Below are positions 26,475-36,254 of a stretch of DNA of 64,000 bases, in pieces. Numbering within the stretch: the stretch's first letter is position 1; every line of letters begins with the position of its first letter. The stretch lies in NCBI GenBank assembly GCA_017303475.1, contig JAFLBO010000023.1, positions 1 to 64,000 on the forward strand. Reading direction: 5' to 3'. The translations under genes and the position numbers were made by a program. The DNA comes from Chitinophagales bacterium. Its GTDB lineage: Bacteria > Bacteroidota > Bacteroidia > Chitinophagales > Saprospiraceae. The notes under the pieces are model-generated. The model was not told where the DNA came from. It ran no database searches and was given only the letters and a program-made list of their open reading frames with translations.

Positions 26475-29400
26475 ATGCGTAATTGGTTACTCCTGCTGCT
26501 GTGTTTCGGCACTCCGGCGCTTTTCGCCCAACGGTATTTGCAAATGATCGAAGCAGGCACTTTTTCCCTGCAGGAAATTCAACAGGAAGCGAACGCCTAT
26601 TTCAAAGAAGTGGGCACCGAACGCGGCCGCGGATACAATCCCTACAAACGCTGGGAATACGTAGCCTCCATGGAGCTTGATGCCAATGGCGTCAAAATCC
26701 CCAACAACGAACTCGCGCAGCGCGCCCGCGCGTACCGCAGGGCTGAAAAGCAGCGACAGCTAACAGAATCCGGGCAGCTTTCTGCCGGCAACTGGAAACA
26801 ACTCGGACCAACCTACTGGAATGCTACCTCCAGCTGGAGCCCGGGCCTGGGACGGGTAACGTCGATTGGTCTGGATGAACAAAACCCGCAACACCTCATT
26901 GTAGGCAGTCCCACCGGCGGCGTTTGGAAAACACTCGATGGATGTAATACCTGGACGCCACTTACCGACGATTTTTCTACCGTGGATGTATATTCCCTGG
27001 AAATTTCGCCCTTCAACGCCAATCATTACCTCTGGGGCAGCACCTCCGGCAAAATTTTCCGTTCACAGGATGGTGGACAAAGCTGGAGCACTACCAGCAA
27101 TGTTTCCGGTAGTGGTAAAGTGATCCGGATACTTTACCACCCCGTTGATCCCAATATCGTTTATGCCGTTTCAGAATCCAATGGCCTCTTCCGCTCTGTC
27201 AATGCCGGCCAAAACTGGACGGCCATGCCAGGAGTAAGCAGTATCAAAGGCCAGGATGTGGAGTTTAAACCAGGCGATCCGAACACCATTTATTTCTCTG
27301 GAATCAATGTGTTTAAATCCGCAAATGGAGGCAATTCCTTCACGCAAATAACCGGATTTGGTACAGCAGACAACAACCACAAAATGATCGGGGTAACACC
27401 AGCAAACCCGGCAGTTGTTTACGTGGTTGAATCCATTGGAGGACGTTTTAACGGCTTTTATAAATCAACAGACAGCGGGGATTCCTTCACCAAACTTCAC
27501 GACGACTCGGTTAATTTTTTTGGTTACAGCGCTACCGGCGACGACGACCGTGGCCAGGCGCCGCGCGATATGGACGTGGCTGCGCACCCTTTTGATGCCG
27601 AAGAAGTGCATATTGCCGGTATTCATACCTGGAAATCGCACAATGGCGGACTTAATTTTGAATTAACCTCGCACTGGGTACCCAGTACAGCCGCCTCCCT
27701 GGGGGTTGGCTACAACCATGCAGACGTAGACTTGCTGAAATTTTACGGCGACAGGCTTTGGGTAGGTACAGACGGCGGTATTTTTTCCAGCGACGATCAC
27801 GCCGAAACTTATCAAAACCGCTCAGTGGGTTTGGGTATCCGGGAATTTTACAAAATCGGGGTGTCCAAAACCAGCCCCAATGTGGTGTCTGGCGGCTCAC
27901 AAGACAACGGCACCAGCGTAATGCGCACTAACAACCGACTCTGGGTAGACTGGCTCGGCGCTGATGGTATGGAAACCTTTGTAGACTGGAATAATGCCAA
28001 TATTCTGTATGGCACCTCCCAATACGGTTCCATGTACAAATCCACTAACCAGGGCAATACACGCAGTTCCATCAGCAAGCCGCCCGACGTAGAGGATGGC
28101 GCCTGGGTAACGCCATTCGAGCAGGATCCTCAAGTGTCGGGAACAATTTATGTGGCATTTGAAGATGTTTGGAAAAGCCCCAACAGCGGCAACAGCTGGG
28201 TGAAAATCTCTGATTTAGCGGATGGTAATTTCAACCACCTGAAATTGGCTCCTTCAGATCGCAACCGGATTTATGCTGCCCGCGGTTCCAACCTCTACAC
28301 CACCGCCAACGGAGGCGGCAACTGGGCAACCACCACCAAGGCCTGGGGTACCAGCAGCATCAGCTTTATCACCGTTCACCCACAACAACCTCAACGCGTA
28401 GTAATAGTTACCAGCTCCAATGTTTACCAATCTATGGATGCCGGAGCCACCTGGACTACCATGACCGCCGGCCTGCCTTCTGGCACCAAATATTGCGCTA
28501 TTTGGGAAAATACAGGCAAAAACGGACTTTATGTGGGTGGATTTGGCTTTGTGGCTTACACCAACGATGACCTCAATGGTCAATGGGTGGGGTTCTTTGA
28601 CGGGTTGCCTAACGTACGCGTGTATGAGCTTGAGATCAATTATATTTCCAATACCATTTTTGCCGGCACATACGGTCGCGGACTCTGGGAATCGCCGCTT
28701 TACCAGCCGGCGCCTCCGACAGCTGCTTTTCGCTCAGACCAGCAGGAAGGATGCCAAAATCTGGTGGTTCAATTCACAGACGAATCTACCAATACACCCA
28801 ATTTCTGGGAATGGCAATTTGAAGGCGGCAATCCTGCAACCTCCAATGATCAGCACCCACTGGTGAACTATACTGCACCTGGATCCTATAAAGTCAGTCT
28901 GCGAGTGGTGAACAATGCCGGCGAAAACACCCTGGAAAAAACCGATTTCATTACCGTGGTTCAGGCTTCCACACCTCTCAGCGCCGATGTAGAAAATTGT
29001 GGCGCGGGCGAAATCAGTCTCTCTGCCCAGGCAACAGCCGGAGAAAACCTGCAATGGTATGCCACAGAACAAGCCACAACCCCTGTGTTTAGCGGTGCAC
29101 AATGGCAACTTAATCTGGCTTCGGATACTACGTTTTATGTAAGCGCCAGTGTGCCCTATCAACAAATACAGACTTTGGGCCCGGCAACCAATGCTATTGG
29201 TACAGGTAGCGATCATGCCGGCGATCAGTATTTGCTCCTAAACGTTCTTCAACCTGTACGTCTGCAATCCGCTCTGGTTTACGCAGCCGGAGCTGCATTC
29301 CGGGTGTTTCAGTTGAGGGATGCTTCCGGAGTGGTTGTGCAGGAAAAAACCATTTACGTGGAAGACGGCGCCACCAGGGTTACGCTGGACTTTGATATTC

Positions 29401-31502
29401 CAACGGGCAACGGCTGGCAAATAGGCTGCCCGGCAACAGCTAATTTGTACCGGAATAATTCCGGCCCTGCTTACCCGTACACACTGCCCGGGTTGGTATC
29501 TATAACGGGTTCAACGGCCGGCCCGGATTATTATTACTACCTGTACGATCTGGCTTTTGCTTCCACGGCCTCCTGCGAGAGCGCACGCGTGTCTGTGCAA
29601 GTCAAAATATACACGCCTCTTGAACCACCTGCAATTCTACTGGAGGGCAATCCCCATTTCTGCCCGGGCGATACCCTCAGTCTGACGGTTACCAATGCTT
29701 GTCCGGATTGTGTGGTACAGTGGTCTAACGGCGCTACCGGTCCAAGCATCCGGGTGGCGGAAGCCGGCCAGTACACGGCCACTATGAGCAACCCACTGGC
29801 GCCTGTTTGCGGCATAAGCCCGGTTTCAGATACCATTGTTTTGATAGAAAATGCTGTCCCTGCTGAAGAGCCCGAAGTACAGGCTTCCGCAACCAGCCCG
29901 TTGTGTCCGGGCCAAACGCTGGAACTTTCAGTGAGCCAGATTTGTGCAGATTGCCAGGTACGTTGGTCGGATGGCACGGTGGCATACAGCCTGACAGTAA
30001 GCACCGGCGGCGTTTACACCGCAGTGTTTGAAAACGATTGTGGCGCCGGACCTGAATCAGCAGCCTGGGAAATAAATACCCTGCCCCTTCCCCCTTCCCC
30101 TGAGTATGTGCAAGATGGCGCTTCAGTGCTCTGTCCGGGTGAATCTGTAGTGCTTTCTGTGCAAAATGTATGTGCAGGGTGCATCATTTCCTGGAATCAT
30201 GGGGCAGACAGCAGTGTGGTGGAACTCACCCAGGCAGGCGAATATGTTGTCACACAAAGCAATACATGTGGTACAAGTCAGCCTTCTGCCGCGTTTACGG
30301 TATCGGTGTCAGACTATCCAACCACAGCCGAACTTGCCCTGGATGGCGCCATTGTGCTGTGTCCGGGCGATTCTTCTGTGCTCACGGTTGTCAACCCTTG
30401 CGCTGGCTGTGTACAACAATGGTCTACAGGCGCTACAGGGATACTACAAAGCCTGGGCAATGCCGGAGTTTATACCGTAATACAACTGAATCAGTGTGGT
30501 GCAAGTCAGCCCTCAGATCCTATCATCCTCACGGAAAAATCGTTGCCGGAAGCGCCTGAAATTCAGGCCAACGGACTCACTATTTTCTGCGAAGGAGATT
30601 CGGTGGTACTCAATGCCACGTTTGGCTGTTTGGATTGTCAGTTGACCTGGTCCAACGGCTCCACGGAAATTACACTGGTGATCAGCGAATCCGGCATGTT
30701 CACGGCTAGTTTGAGCAATGTGTGCGGCACAGGTCCGGCTTCAGCGCCGGTCTGGGTGTCTGAGCAGCCACTCCTGCCTGCCCCCGAAATTGTGGCCCTG
30801 GGTAATACTGCATTGTGTCCGGGCGATTCCGTAATGCTTCAGGTATCCAGTCAGGTTTGTCCGGAATGTGTGATACAATGGTCAGACGGCGCTCAGGGAA
30901 TTATTCGTCCGGCTGTAGAAGCCGGCGTTTATACCGCCCAATTGCTGGATCCCAATAGTCTCTGTGGAGCTGGCCTGGTATCCAATGCCTTGGAAGTTAG
31001 TGTTTCTCCTCCATTTGTGCCAGTGGTGCAATTGCAGGGACTGTGCAACCTTTTGGCTCCTGGCGGATCGAATTATCAATGGTATTTCAATGGCTTGCCT
31101 ATTAACGGAGCAGTTTCATCTGAGTGGACGGCTGAAAACCCTGGATTGTATGCGGTATCCATGACTGGACCGGATGGTTGTTCAGGTACTTCTGTGCCTG
31201 TTTTTGCCGAAGCCTGCGTTAGTGCGGTTTTTGCGCCCGGTGCTGCCATTCAGGCCATTATTTATCCTAATCCGGCGCAACAGAGGATTTTCCTGGAAAC
31301 AAATTTTCCGGCGGCCTCTGAGATACAGCTGGAACTGTTTACGACCGATGGCAGAAAGGTAGCTTCACTGTTACAAAGCAGGCTGAATGCAGGAAAACAG
31401 GTACAGGATATCCTGTTGCCTGAATTGCCTAATGGAGCTTATTTGTGCCGTCTGTTGACCGATTGGGGCATTCAGCAAAGCGTATTGATGTTGAACAGAT
31501 AA
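26475..31502 (+). CDS. Giant T9SS protein: BNR propeller, PKD domain and Cys-rich Ig-like repeats
   Basis: A 1675-residue secreted protein. A signal peptide (NWLLLLLCFGTPALFAQ) is followed by a sortilin/BNR propeller to ~735 with Asp-box-like blades (SQDGGQSWSTT, SVNAGQNWTAM, SPNSGNSWVKI). A PKD domain occupies ~745-825. A Cys-containing beta-region follows, then six repeats of ~65 residues (~1050-1515), each opening CPGD/CPGE and containing CxxC before WSNG/WSDG. A seventh, degenerate repeat and a T9SS type A domain (IIYPNPAQQRIFLE ... LMLNR) end it. ATG at 26475 begins the signal peptide. Adhesion or polymer binding is likely; catalysis is unproven. Confidence 0.9.
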   Translation: MRNWLLLLLCFGTPALFAQRYLQMIEAGTFSLQEIQQEANAYFKEVGTERGRGYNPYKRWEYVASMELDANGVKIPNNELAQRARAYRRAEKQRQLTESGQLSAGNWKQLGPTYWNATSSWSPGLGRVTSIGLDEQNPQHLIVGSPTGGVWKTLDGCNTWTPLTDDFSTVDVYSLEISPFNANHYLWGSTSGKIFRSQDGGQSWSTTSNVSGSGKVIRILYHPVDPNIVYAVSESNGLFRSVNAGQNWTAMPGVSSIKGQDVEFKPGDPNTIYFSGINVFKSANGGNSFTQITGFGTADNNHKMIGVTPANPAVVYVVESIGGRFNGFYKSTDSGDSFTKLHDDSVNFFGYSATGDDDRGQAPRDMDVAAHPFDAEEVHIAGIHTWKSHNGGLNFELTSHWVPSTAASLGVGYNHADVDLLKFYGDRLWVGTDGGIFSSDDHAETYQNRSVGLGIREFYKIGVSKTSPNVVSGGSQDNGTSVMRTNNRLWVDWLGADGMETFVDWNNANILYGTSQYGSMYKSTNQGNTRSSISKPPDVEDGAWVTPFEQDPQVSGTIYVAFEDVWKSPNSGNSWVKISDLADGNFNHLKLAPSDRNRIYAARGSNLYTTANGGGNWATTTKAWGTSSISFITVHPQQPQRVVIVTSSNVYQSMDAGATWTTMTAGLPSGTKYCAIWENTGKNGLYVGGFGFVAYTNDDLNGQWVGFFDGLPNVRVYELEINYISNTIFAGTYGRGLWESPLYQPAPPTAAFRSDQQEGCQNLVVQFTDESTNTPNFWEWQFEGGNPATSNDQHPLVNYTAPGSYKVSLRVVNNAGENTLEKTDFITVVQASTPLSADVENCGAGEISLSAQATAGENLQWYATEQATTPVFSGAQWQLNLASDTTFYVSASVPYQQIQTLGPATNAIGTGSDHAGDQYLLLNVLQPVRLQSALVYAAGAAFRVFQLRDASGVVVQEKTIYVEDGATRVTLDFDIPTGNGWQIGCPATANLYRNNSGPAYPYTLPGLVSITGSTAGPDYYYYLYDLAFASTASCESARVSVQVKIYTPLEPPAILLEGNPHFCPGDTLSLTVTNACPDCVVQWSNGATGPSIRVAEAGQYTATMSNPLAPVCGISPVSDTIVLIENAVPAEEPEVQASATSPLCPGQTLELSVSQICADCQVRWSDGTVAYSLTVSTGGVYTAVFENDCGAGPESAAWEINTLPLPPSPEYVQDGASVLCPGESVVLSVQNVCAGCIISWNHGADSSVVELTQAGEYVVTQSNTCGTSQPSAAFTVSVSDYPTTAELALDGAIVLCPGDSSVLTVVNPCAGCVQQWSTGATGILQSLGNAGVYTVIQLNQCGASQPSDPIILTEKSLPEAPEIQANGLTIFCEGDSVVLNATFGCLDCQLTWSNGSTEITLVISESGMFTASLSNVCGTGPASAPVWVSEQPLLPAPEIVALGNTALCPGDSVMLQVSSQVCPECVIQWSDGAQGIIRPAVEAGVYTAQLLDPNSLCGAGLVSNALEVSVSPPFVPVVQLQGLCNLLAPGGSNYQWYFNGLPINGAVSSEWTAENPGLYAVSMTGPDGCSGTSVPVFAEACVSAVFAPGAAIQAIIYPNPAQQRIFLETNFPAASEIQLELFTTDGRKVASLLQSRLNAGKQVQDILLPELPNGAYLCRLLTDWGIQQSVLMLNR
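29635..31010 (+). repeat. Six tandem Cys-rich Ig-like coding repeats
   Basis: Each ~65-codon unit follows the plan CPGxSxxLxVxxxCxxCxxxWSNGxxx...GxYTxxxxNxCGxxxxS. CxxC variants are CPDC, CADC, CAGC, CAGC, CLDC and CPEC. The units are diverged in DNA, so this is an old protein repeat rather than a recent duplication. Confidence 0.8.
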
Positions 31503-31587
31503 TTTAAAACAAAAAATGTTAAAATAATGGCTGTGAAATCCGATAGCTGTTCTAATTTCGCGCCCATTGCAAGAGGGTAATTATAAG

Positions 31588-31746
31588 TCATTTGGGGTCA
31601 TTTAGGTCATTTGGGGTCATTTAATGTCATTTAATGCCCCCAAATGACCTAAATAACCCCAAATGCCCCCAAATGACCTAAATAACCCCAAATGCCCCTA
31701 AATGACCCCAAATGACCCTAAATGACCCCCAAATGACCCCAAATAT
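31588..31746. repeat. Word-repeat array (TCATTTGGGG family) upstream of recN
   Basis: The left part (31588-31631) has repeats of TCATTTGGGG/TCATTTAGG. The right part (31632-31746) has more than ten copies of the complement (AAATGACCCC and AAATAACCCC). The two halves can fold into a long hairpin. It fills the gap between the giant T9SS gene and recN, ending ~43 bp before the recN start. Confidence 0.85.
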
Positions 31747-31788
31747 CTTACTATAAACCCTTCATAAACCAAACCAAACGACAACTCT

Positions 31789-33447
31789 GTGTTAAAACGA
31801 CTGCACATCCGAAACTATGCCCTGATTGATGAGCTGGAAATTCATTTTTCCGATCAGCTTACCATCATTACCGGTGAAACCGGGGCGGGTAAATCCATTT
31901 TGCTTGGCGCTCTGGGACTCATCATGGGCGATCGAGCCGACACCAAGGTGTTCTACAACGATGCAGAAAAATGCGTAGTAGAAGCCTTTTTTGATGTTTC
32001 TGAATACGATCTCCAGGCATTTTTTGAAGAAAATGAGCTGGATTACGATCAGGAAGTGGTGATTCGCCGGGAATTATCGCCGGCCGGAAAAAGCAGAGCT
32101 TTTGTGAACGACACACCTGCTAATAACCAGGTATTACAACGGCTCACTGAAAACCTGGTTGACCTGCATCAACAATTCGATACCCTGGATATCCACAATG
32201 TGAATTTCCAGCTTCGGATGATAGATGCACTGGCTGATAACAACCTGTTACTCAAGGAATATCAGCAAGGTTACCGAAAGTATGCTTCTGATAAAAAACG
32301 TGTAGCAGAACTCATAGAACGCAGTCAAAACGGTGCACGTGAAATGGAATTCCTGCGTTTCCAGCTGGAAGAATTGCAGCAAGCCGCTTTGCTGGATGGA
32401 GAGCAGGAACAACTGGAAGGAGAACTGGCGCAGCTCACCAATGCAGAAGACATCAAGCGAAACTACGGCGCAGCCTACAATCATCTGGCCGACAGTGAAT
32501 TGAATCTGGTAGGGCAATTGCAGGAACTCAACCGGAGTTTGGCGCCTACCCGCAAGCTTTCCCCCCAACTGGCCGGCATCAGCGAACGTCTGGATGCATT
32601 ATTGGTTGATTTACAGGATGTTGCCAAAGACTGTGAGCGCATCGCAGAAGGCACAGAATATGATCCACAGCGCATCGGTGAAGTGCAGGAGAGGTTGAAT
32701 GTGTTGTACAAACTGCAAAAAAAGCATGGAGCAGGCACGGTCTCCGAGCTGCTGGAAATTCAGAACAACCTGGAAGCCCAAACAGCAGGATTTACCAATC
32801 TGGATCAGGAAATAGTGGCCTTGGAACAAGCCATTGCTGCTCAGGAGAAAGATCTGCGCACGCAGGCCGCAACTCTCAGCCAACGCCGTAAATCTGTACC
32901 GGCTTCTTTCGAGGAACGGGTGCAGGCTATGCTCACTCAGTTGTCTATGCCGCATGCCCAACTCAAAGTAGATATATCTGAGTTGCAGCAATTGGGACCT
33001 ACCGGTTTGGATGAGGTGCAGTTCCTGTTTGCCACGAATATTGGCGCTCGTTTTTTGCCCATCAAGGATGTGGCCTCAGGTGGTGAACTTTCCCGACTCA
33101 CTCTTTGCACAAAGAGTTTGGTGGCAGATGCCATACCACTGCCCACCCTTATTTTTGATGAAATAGACACCGGTATCAGCGGTGATGTATCCCTGAAAAT
33201 GGGCATGATTATCAAGGAGTTAAGTTCCCGTCACCAGGTGATCAGCATTACCCATACCCCGCAAATAGCAGCCCGGGCAGATGTACATTATTTTGTGTAC
33301 AAGAAAGTAGACGGCCAGCGCACCGTTACCAATATCCGCAAACTGGAAACAGATGAGCGGATCAGGTCCATCGCCGTTATGCTCAGCGGCCATCCGCCCA
33401 GCGATTCCGCCCTGGCTACCGCCCGCGAACTCGTGGGTGAACGCTGA
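31789..33447 (+). CDS. recN: DNA repair protein RecN
   Basis: A 552-residue SMC-like ATPase acting in double-strand break repair. The N-terminus MLKRLHIRNYALIDELEIHF and Walker A GETGAGKSILLGAL (~33) are typical. A central coiled-coil region carries no hinge. The C-terminal half has DVASGGELSRLTL (ABC signature, ~425) and LIFDEIDTGISGD (Walker B, ~455), followed by QVISITHTPQIAA. Length matches the family (~550). The start is GTG at 31789, chosen because MLxxLxIxNxALI is the invariant N-terminus. Confidence 0.97.
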   Translation: MLKRLHIRNYALIDELEIHFSDQLTIITGETGAGKSILLGALGLIMGDRADTKVFYNDAEKCVVEAFFDVSEYDLQAFFEENELDYDQEVVIRRELSPAGKSRAFVNDTPANNQVLQRLTENLVDLHQQFDTLDIHNVNFQLRMIDALADNNLLLKEYQQGYRKYASDKKRVAELIERSQNGAREMEFLRFQLEELQQAALLDGEQEQLEGELAQLTNAEDIKRNYGAAYNHLADSELNLVGQLQELNRSLAPTRKLSPQLAGISERLDALLVDLQDVAKDCERIAEGTEYDPQRIGEVQERLNVLYKLQKKHGAGTVSELLEIQNNLEAQTAGFTNLDQEIVALEQAIAAQEKDLRTQAATLSQRRKSVPASFEERVQAMLTQLSMPHAQLKVDISELQQLGPTGLDEVQFLFATNIGARFLPIKDVASGGELSRLTLCTKSLVADAIPLPTLIFDEIDTGISGDVSLKMGMIIKELSSRHQVISITHTPQIAARADVHYFVYKKVDGQRTVTNIRKLETDERIRSIAVMLSGHPPSDSALATARELVGER

Positions 33448-33812
33448 TTGGAACGCGGAGAACGCGGATTTTTTGGAACGCGGATGACGCGGATGACGCG
33501 GATTTTCTTTTTGCTGCCTTCGGCAGCTTTTCAGTATGATTTAAGATTTCATGCCTTTTAAATCACAAAATTGCCGAAGGCAATTTTTCAAAATCCGCGT
33601 CATCCGCGTTCCAAAAAATCCGCGTTCCAAACAAAAAATCCGCGTCATCCGCGTTCCAAAAAATCCGCGTTCCAAACAAAAAATCCGCGTCATCCGCGTT
33701 CCAAAAAAATCCGCGTTCCAAACAAAAAATCCGCGTCATCTGCGTCATCCGCGTTCCAAAAAATCCGCGTTCCAATCCGCGTTCCAAAAAATCCGCGTTC
33801 CCACCCGCGTTC
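33448..33812. repeat. Long word-repeat hairpin (ACGCGGATG family) between recN and exported pirin
   Basis: The left arm (33450-33505) has GGAACGCGGAT and GATGACGCGGAT words. A core with CTGCCTTCGGCAG and GCCGAAGGC hairpin sequences follows (33513-33588). The right arm (33594-33810) has about fifteen complementary words (AATCCGCGTCATCCGCGTT) arranged in a larger ~48-bp period copied three times. It begins 2 bp after the recN stop, and the pirin stop codon (33811-33813) abuts its end. Spurious frames such as NPRHPRSKK arise from the repeat. Confidence 0.9.
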
Positions 33813-34950
33813 AAGCGCCCTGCTCAAGGCGGCCATCCGCGTGCCGGGCGAAGCGCCCCAGTTCGCGGTCATGAACCTGGTCGTAGCGACTCCAGGGCCA
33901 GCCCCCGAATTTGGTGGCGTGATAATCTTCAAAAGCCTGTTGGATTTCTTCCTTGGTATTCATTACAAAGGGTCCGTATTGAATCACGGTTTCGCCAATG
34001 GGGCGTCCTTGCAGCATGAGGATGCGCGCCTCGGTTTCGCCATTGATGATAGATAGATCAACTGCTGCGTTGACTACTGCTGATTGATATTTTTCAATGA
34101 TGTGGCCACCAAAATTGATCTGATTGCCCAGGTAATAGTACAATACCCGGTTAACACCTTTACTTGCTTTGGGCAGGGTAAAGCTGGCGCCAGGCTCCAG
34201 TTTCAGGTTGAAAATAGCCACTTCATTGGCCGGATCGGCTGCCCAGGAATCAGGAGGTGGCGCCGGAGCGGTGTGTTCAAAAAGTTTGCCGGCAATTACC
34301 TCAACTTCGGTTTGTTTGCCCGCTGAATCCTTGCGCACCACCCTGGGAATATTCGTTCCCCAGAGCATTTTGAAGTGCGGCTCCACCATTTTGTTCTTTT
34401 TGGGCAAATTGAGCCATATTTGAAACAACTCCATCGGATTGTCTTCTTCTTTTTTCAACAAGGGGAACATTTCAGAATGTTGCACACCTTTACCAGCTGT
34501 CATCCATTGTACATCACCTTCACCATAACGTCCGGAAGCGCCAAGTGAATCGGCATGGTCTACCAGGCCATCGCGTACAACCGTTACGGTCTCAAAGCCA
34601 CGGTGCGGATGCCCGGGGAATCCAGGCACTTTTTTGCCGTGGTACATGCGGAATCCGTCTTTGATGATGAAATCATCGCCCAGCGAACGGCCCTTCAGGG
34701 AAACAGCAGGGCCCATTTCATCGTTACCTTTGGGGAACTTGTCTTCATGGTGTACACAAAATAGGAACGGGTCCAGTGTATCCCAGGCAAAGCCCATTGG
34801 TTTTACTTCCAGTACGGGATCAGCTTCTTTTTCTTCCATTGTGGAAGTGGTATTTTCCTGTTTTTTATTCCAGGAAAGACCCAGCATAGCGAGCATTCCG
34901 AGGGAGGCTTTGGCCAGAAACCCCCGGCGATTGTCTTTGAGTTGTTCCAT
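33811..34950 (-). CDS. Pirin family protein with twin-arginine signal
   Basis: A 379-residue bicupin. The N-terminus has DNRRGFLAKASLGMLAML, a twin-arginine-type export signal, so it is probably folded in the cytoplasm and exported with bound metal. The pirin core starts near residue 70. Metal ligands lie in PGHPHRGFETV (~113) and GKGVQHSEM (~155). A pirin-C-type cupin follows (VNRVLYYYLGNQINFGGH). Its length exceeds cytosolic pirins by the leader and a Lys/Glu-rich linker. The C-terminus (GRFARHADGRLEQGA) next to the repeat array looks unlike the family and may be array-derived. Function may be quercetin-type dioxygenase or redox; unproven. Confidence 0.88.
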   Translation of the reverse strand: MEQLKDNRRGFLAKASLGMLAMLGLSWNKKQENTTSTMEEKEADPVLEVKPMGFAWDTLDPFLFCVHHEDKFPKGNDEMGPAVSLKGRSLGDDFIIKDGFRMYHGKKVPGFPGHPHRGFETVTVVRDGLVDHADSLGASGRYGEGDVQWMTAGKGVQHSEMFPLLKKEEDNPMELFQIWLNLPKKNKMVEPHFKMLWGTNIPRVVRKDSAGKQTEVEVIAGKLFEHTAPAPPPDSWAADPANEVAIFNLKLEPGASFTLPKASKGVNRVLYYYLGNQINFGGHIIEKYQSAVVNAAVDLSIINGETEARILMLQGRPIGETVIQYGPFVMNTKEEIQQAFEDYHATKFGGWPWSRYDQVHDRELGRFARHADGRLEQGA

Positions 34951-35047
34951 AATATTTTACCTCTAATGACGCGAAGTTCGCAAGTGAGCATGAGAAACAA
35001 CAGAATTTATTGAATGTTTGCCCTAGATTTACGAATCCGAATCCGCT

Positions 35048-36118
35048 ATGAAATACCTGCTGTTATACATACCGCTCCTGTTTTGCTGGCATTGTCAGCC
35101 AGCGGCACAATCCAGTCCTGCCGCCAGGGCTTTGCCGGAACCGGATTATCCGTTTACCGGACAAATTGCCGCCGATGAAAAAATGCACGGGCTCACCTTT
35201 GTAGCTCCCCCCGAACCCTTTCCGGAAAATCCCATGCCAGCAGTTAAATCTGTAAATGCGAACTGGATTTCGGTGGCGCCTTATGCATTCACCCGCCCGG
35301 GTGTCCCTAACGTGCGTTTCAGTGAGCATGGCGGACAATGGTGGGGAGAGCGACCGGAAGGGGTGCGCGAAACCATTCGGCAGGCGCATGCGCATGGCAT
35401 CAAAGTGATGCTCAAGCCCCAGGTGTACGTACCCAGAGGTTGGACAGGCGCCCTGGATTTCCCCACGGATGCAGATTGGGAGCAATGGGAGGCTGCTTAT
35501 GAGCGCTATATCCTGCGATTTGCGGCGCTGGCCGATTCTTCCGGCGCAGAACTGTTTTGTATTGGAACGGAATTCAATGTGGCCATTCAAAAACGTCCAC
35601 AATACTGGACCAGCCTGATTGCCAAAATCAGGAGTGTTTACCGCGGAAAACTCACCTATTCTGCCAATTGGGACGATTGGGAGCGGGTGCCATTCTGGAA
35701 GGAGTTGGACTATATCGGGTTGGGCGGCTATTTTCCGCTGGTGGAGGCTGTAACACCGGAGGTAAAGGACCTGCAGACTGCCTGGAAACCTATTTTTGAG
35801 CGACTGAAAACCTTCAGTCAAAAACAGGAACGACCAGTATTGTTCACCGAGTTCGGATACCTCAGTGTGGATGGATGTGGCTGGCGCAACTGGGAGCTGG
35901 AGCGCGGCATTGAAGAACGCAACATCAACGAACAAGCCCAGGCCAACTGTCTGGAGGCCTTATTCGCTACCTATCAACCTGAATCCTGGTGGGCCGGTGG
36001 CTTTTTGTGGAAATGGTTCCCCAATATGCGCGGCCACGAAGGCTATCCTGAAAGAGATTATACGCCCCAGAGTAAACTCGGTGAGAAGACACTAAGGGCT
36101 TGGTATGGGAAACACTAA
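35048..36118 (+). CDS. Glycoside hydrolase-like TIM-barrel protein (GH113-like)
   Basis: A 356-residue exported protein with a signal peptide (YLLLYIPLLFCWHC), perhaps lipid-anchored. The barrel resembles GH113-type mannanases: an acid/base Glu in ELFCIGTEFN (~177) and a nucleophile Glu in PVLFTEFGY (~270), followed by GFLWKWFPN. The spacing suits a retaining clan-A glycosidase. Substrate is unknown; beta-mannan or a related glycan is the family precedent. The stop TAA merges into the AAGGCACAAAGG array that follows. The gene is divergent from the exported pirin. Confidence 0.82.
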   Translation: MKYLLLYIPLLFCWHCQPAAQSSPAARALPEPDYPFTGQIAADEKMHGLTFVAPPEPFPENPMPAVKSVNANWISVAPYAFTRPGVPNVRFSEHGGQWWGERPEGVRETIRQAHAHGIKVMLKPQVYVPRGWTGALDFPTDADWEQWEAAYERYILRFAALADSSGAELFCIGTEFNVAIQKRPQYWTSLIAKIRSVYRGKLTYSANWDDWERVPFWKELDYIGLGGYFPLVEAVTPEVKDLQTAWKPIFERLKTFSQKQERPVLFTEFGYLSVDGCGWRNWELERGIEERNINEQAQANCLEALFATYQPESWWAGGFLWKWFPNMRGHEGYPERDYTPQSKLGEKTLRAWYGKH

Positions 36119-36252
36119 GGCACAAAGGCACAAAGGCACAAAGATGGCCTACGGCCATCTTGTGATATAAGAAGAGTTTAATTGGCTGCCGCCAAATACA
36201 CTCTTCGCGCCTTTGTGCCTTCGCGCCTTTGTGCCTTAGTGTACCTCGTGCC
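36116..36252. repeat. Word-repeat hairpin (AAGGCACA family) between convergent genes
   Basis: Left arm: TAAGGCACAAAGGCACAAAGG-type words from 36116, then a small perfect hairpin (AAGATGGCC/GGCCATCTT, 36139-36161). Right arm (36204-36240): complementary CGCGCCTTTGTGCCTT words. It overlaps the stop codon of the GH-like gene and ends a few bases before the DUF4197 stop. Confidence 0.85.
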
Positions 36253-36254
36253 TT

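Noticed and set aside
31588..31746. Possible replication-origin iterons
   Set aside because: No DnaA boxes, replication genes or AT-rich unwinding element lie nearby, and the same architecture recurs at many other gaps.
33594..33810. CRISPR-like look of regular repeats
   Set aside because: There are no unique spacers of constant length, the repeats are short and degenerate, and no cas genes are present.
33551..34056. Open frames reading NPRHPRSKKSAFQ-type repeats over the recN/pirin gap
   Set aside because: They arise from the tandem words in both strands and frames, have no domain or start signal, and run into the opposite-strand pirin gene.
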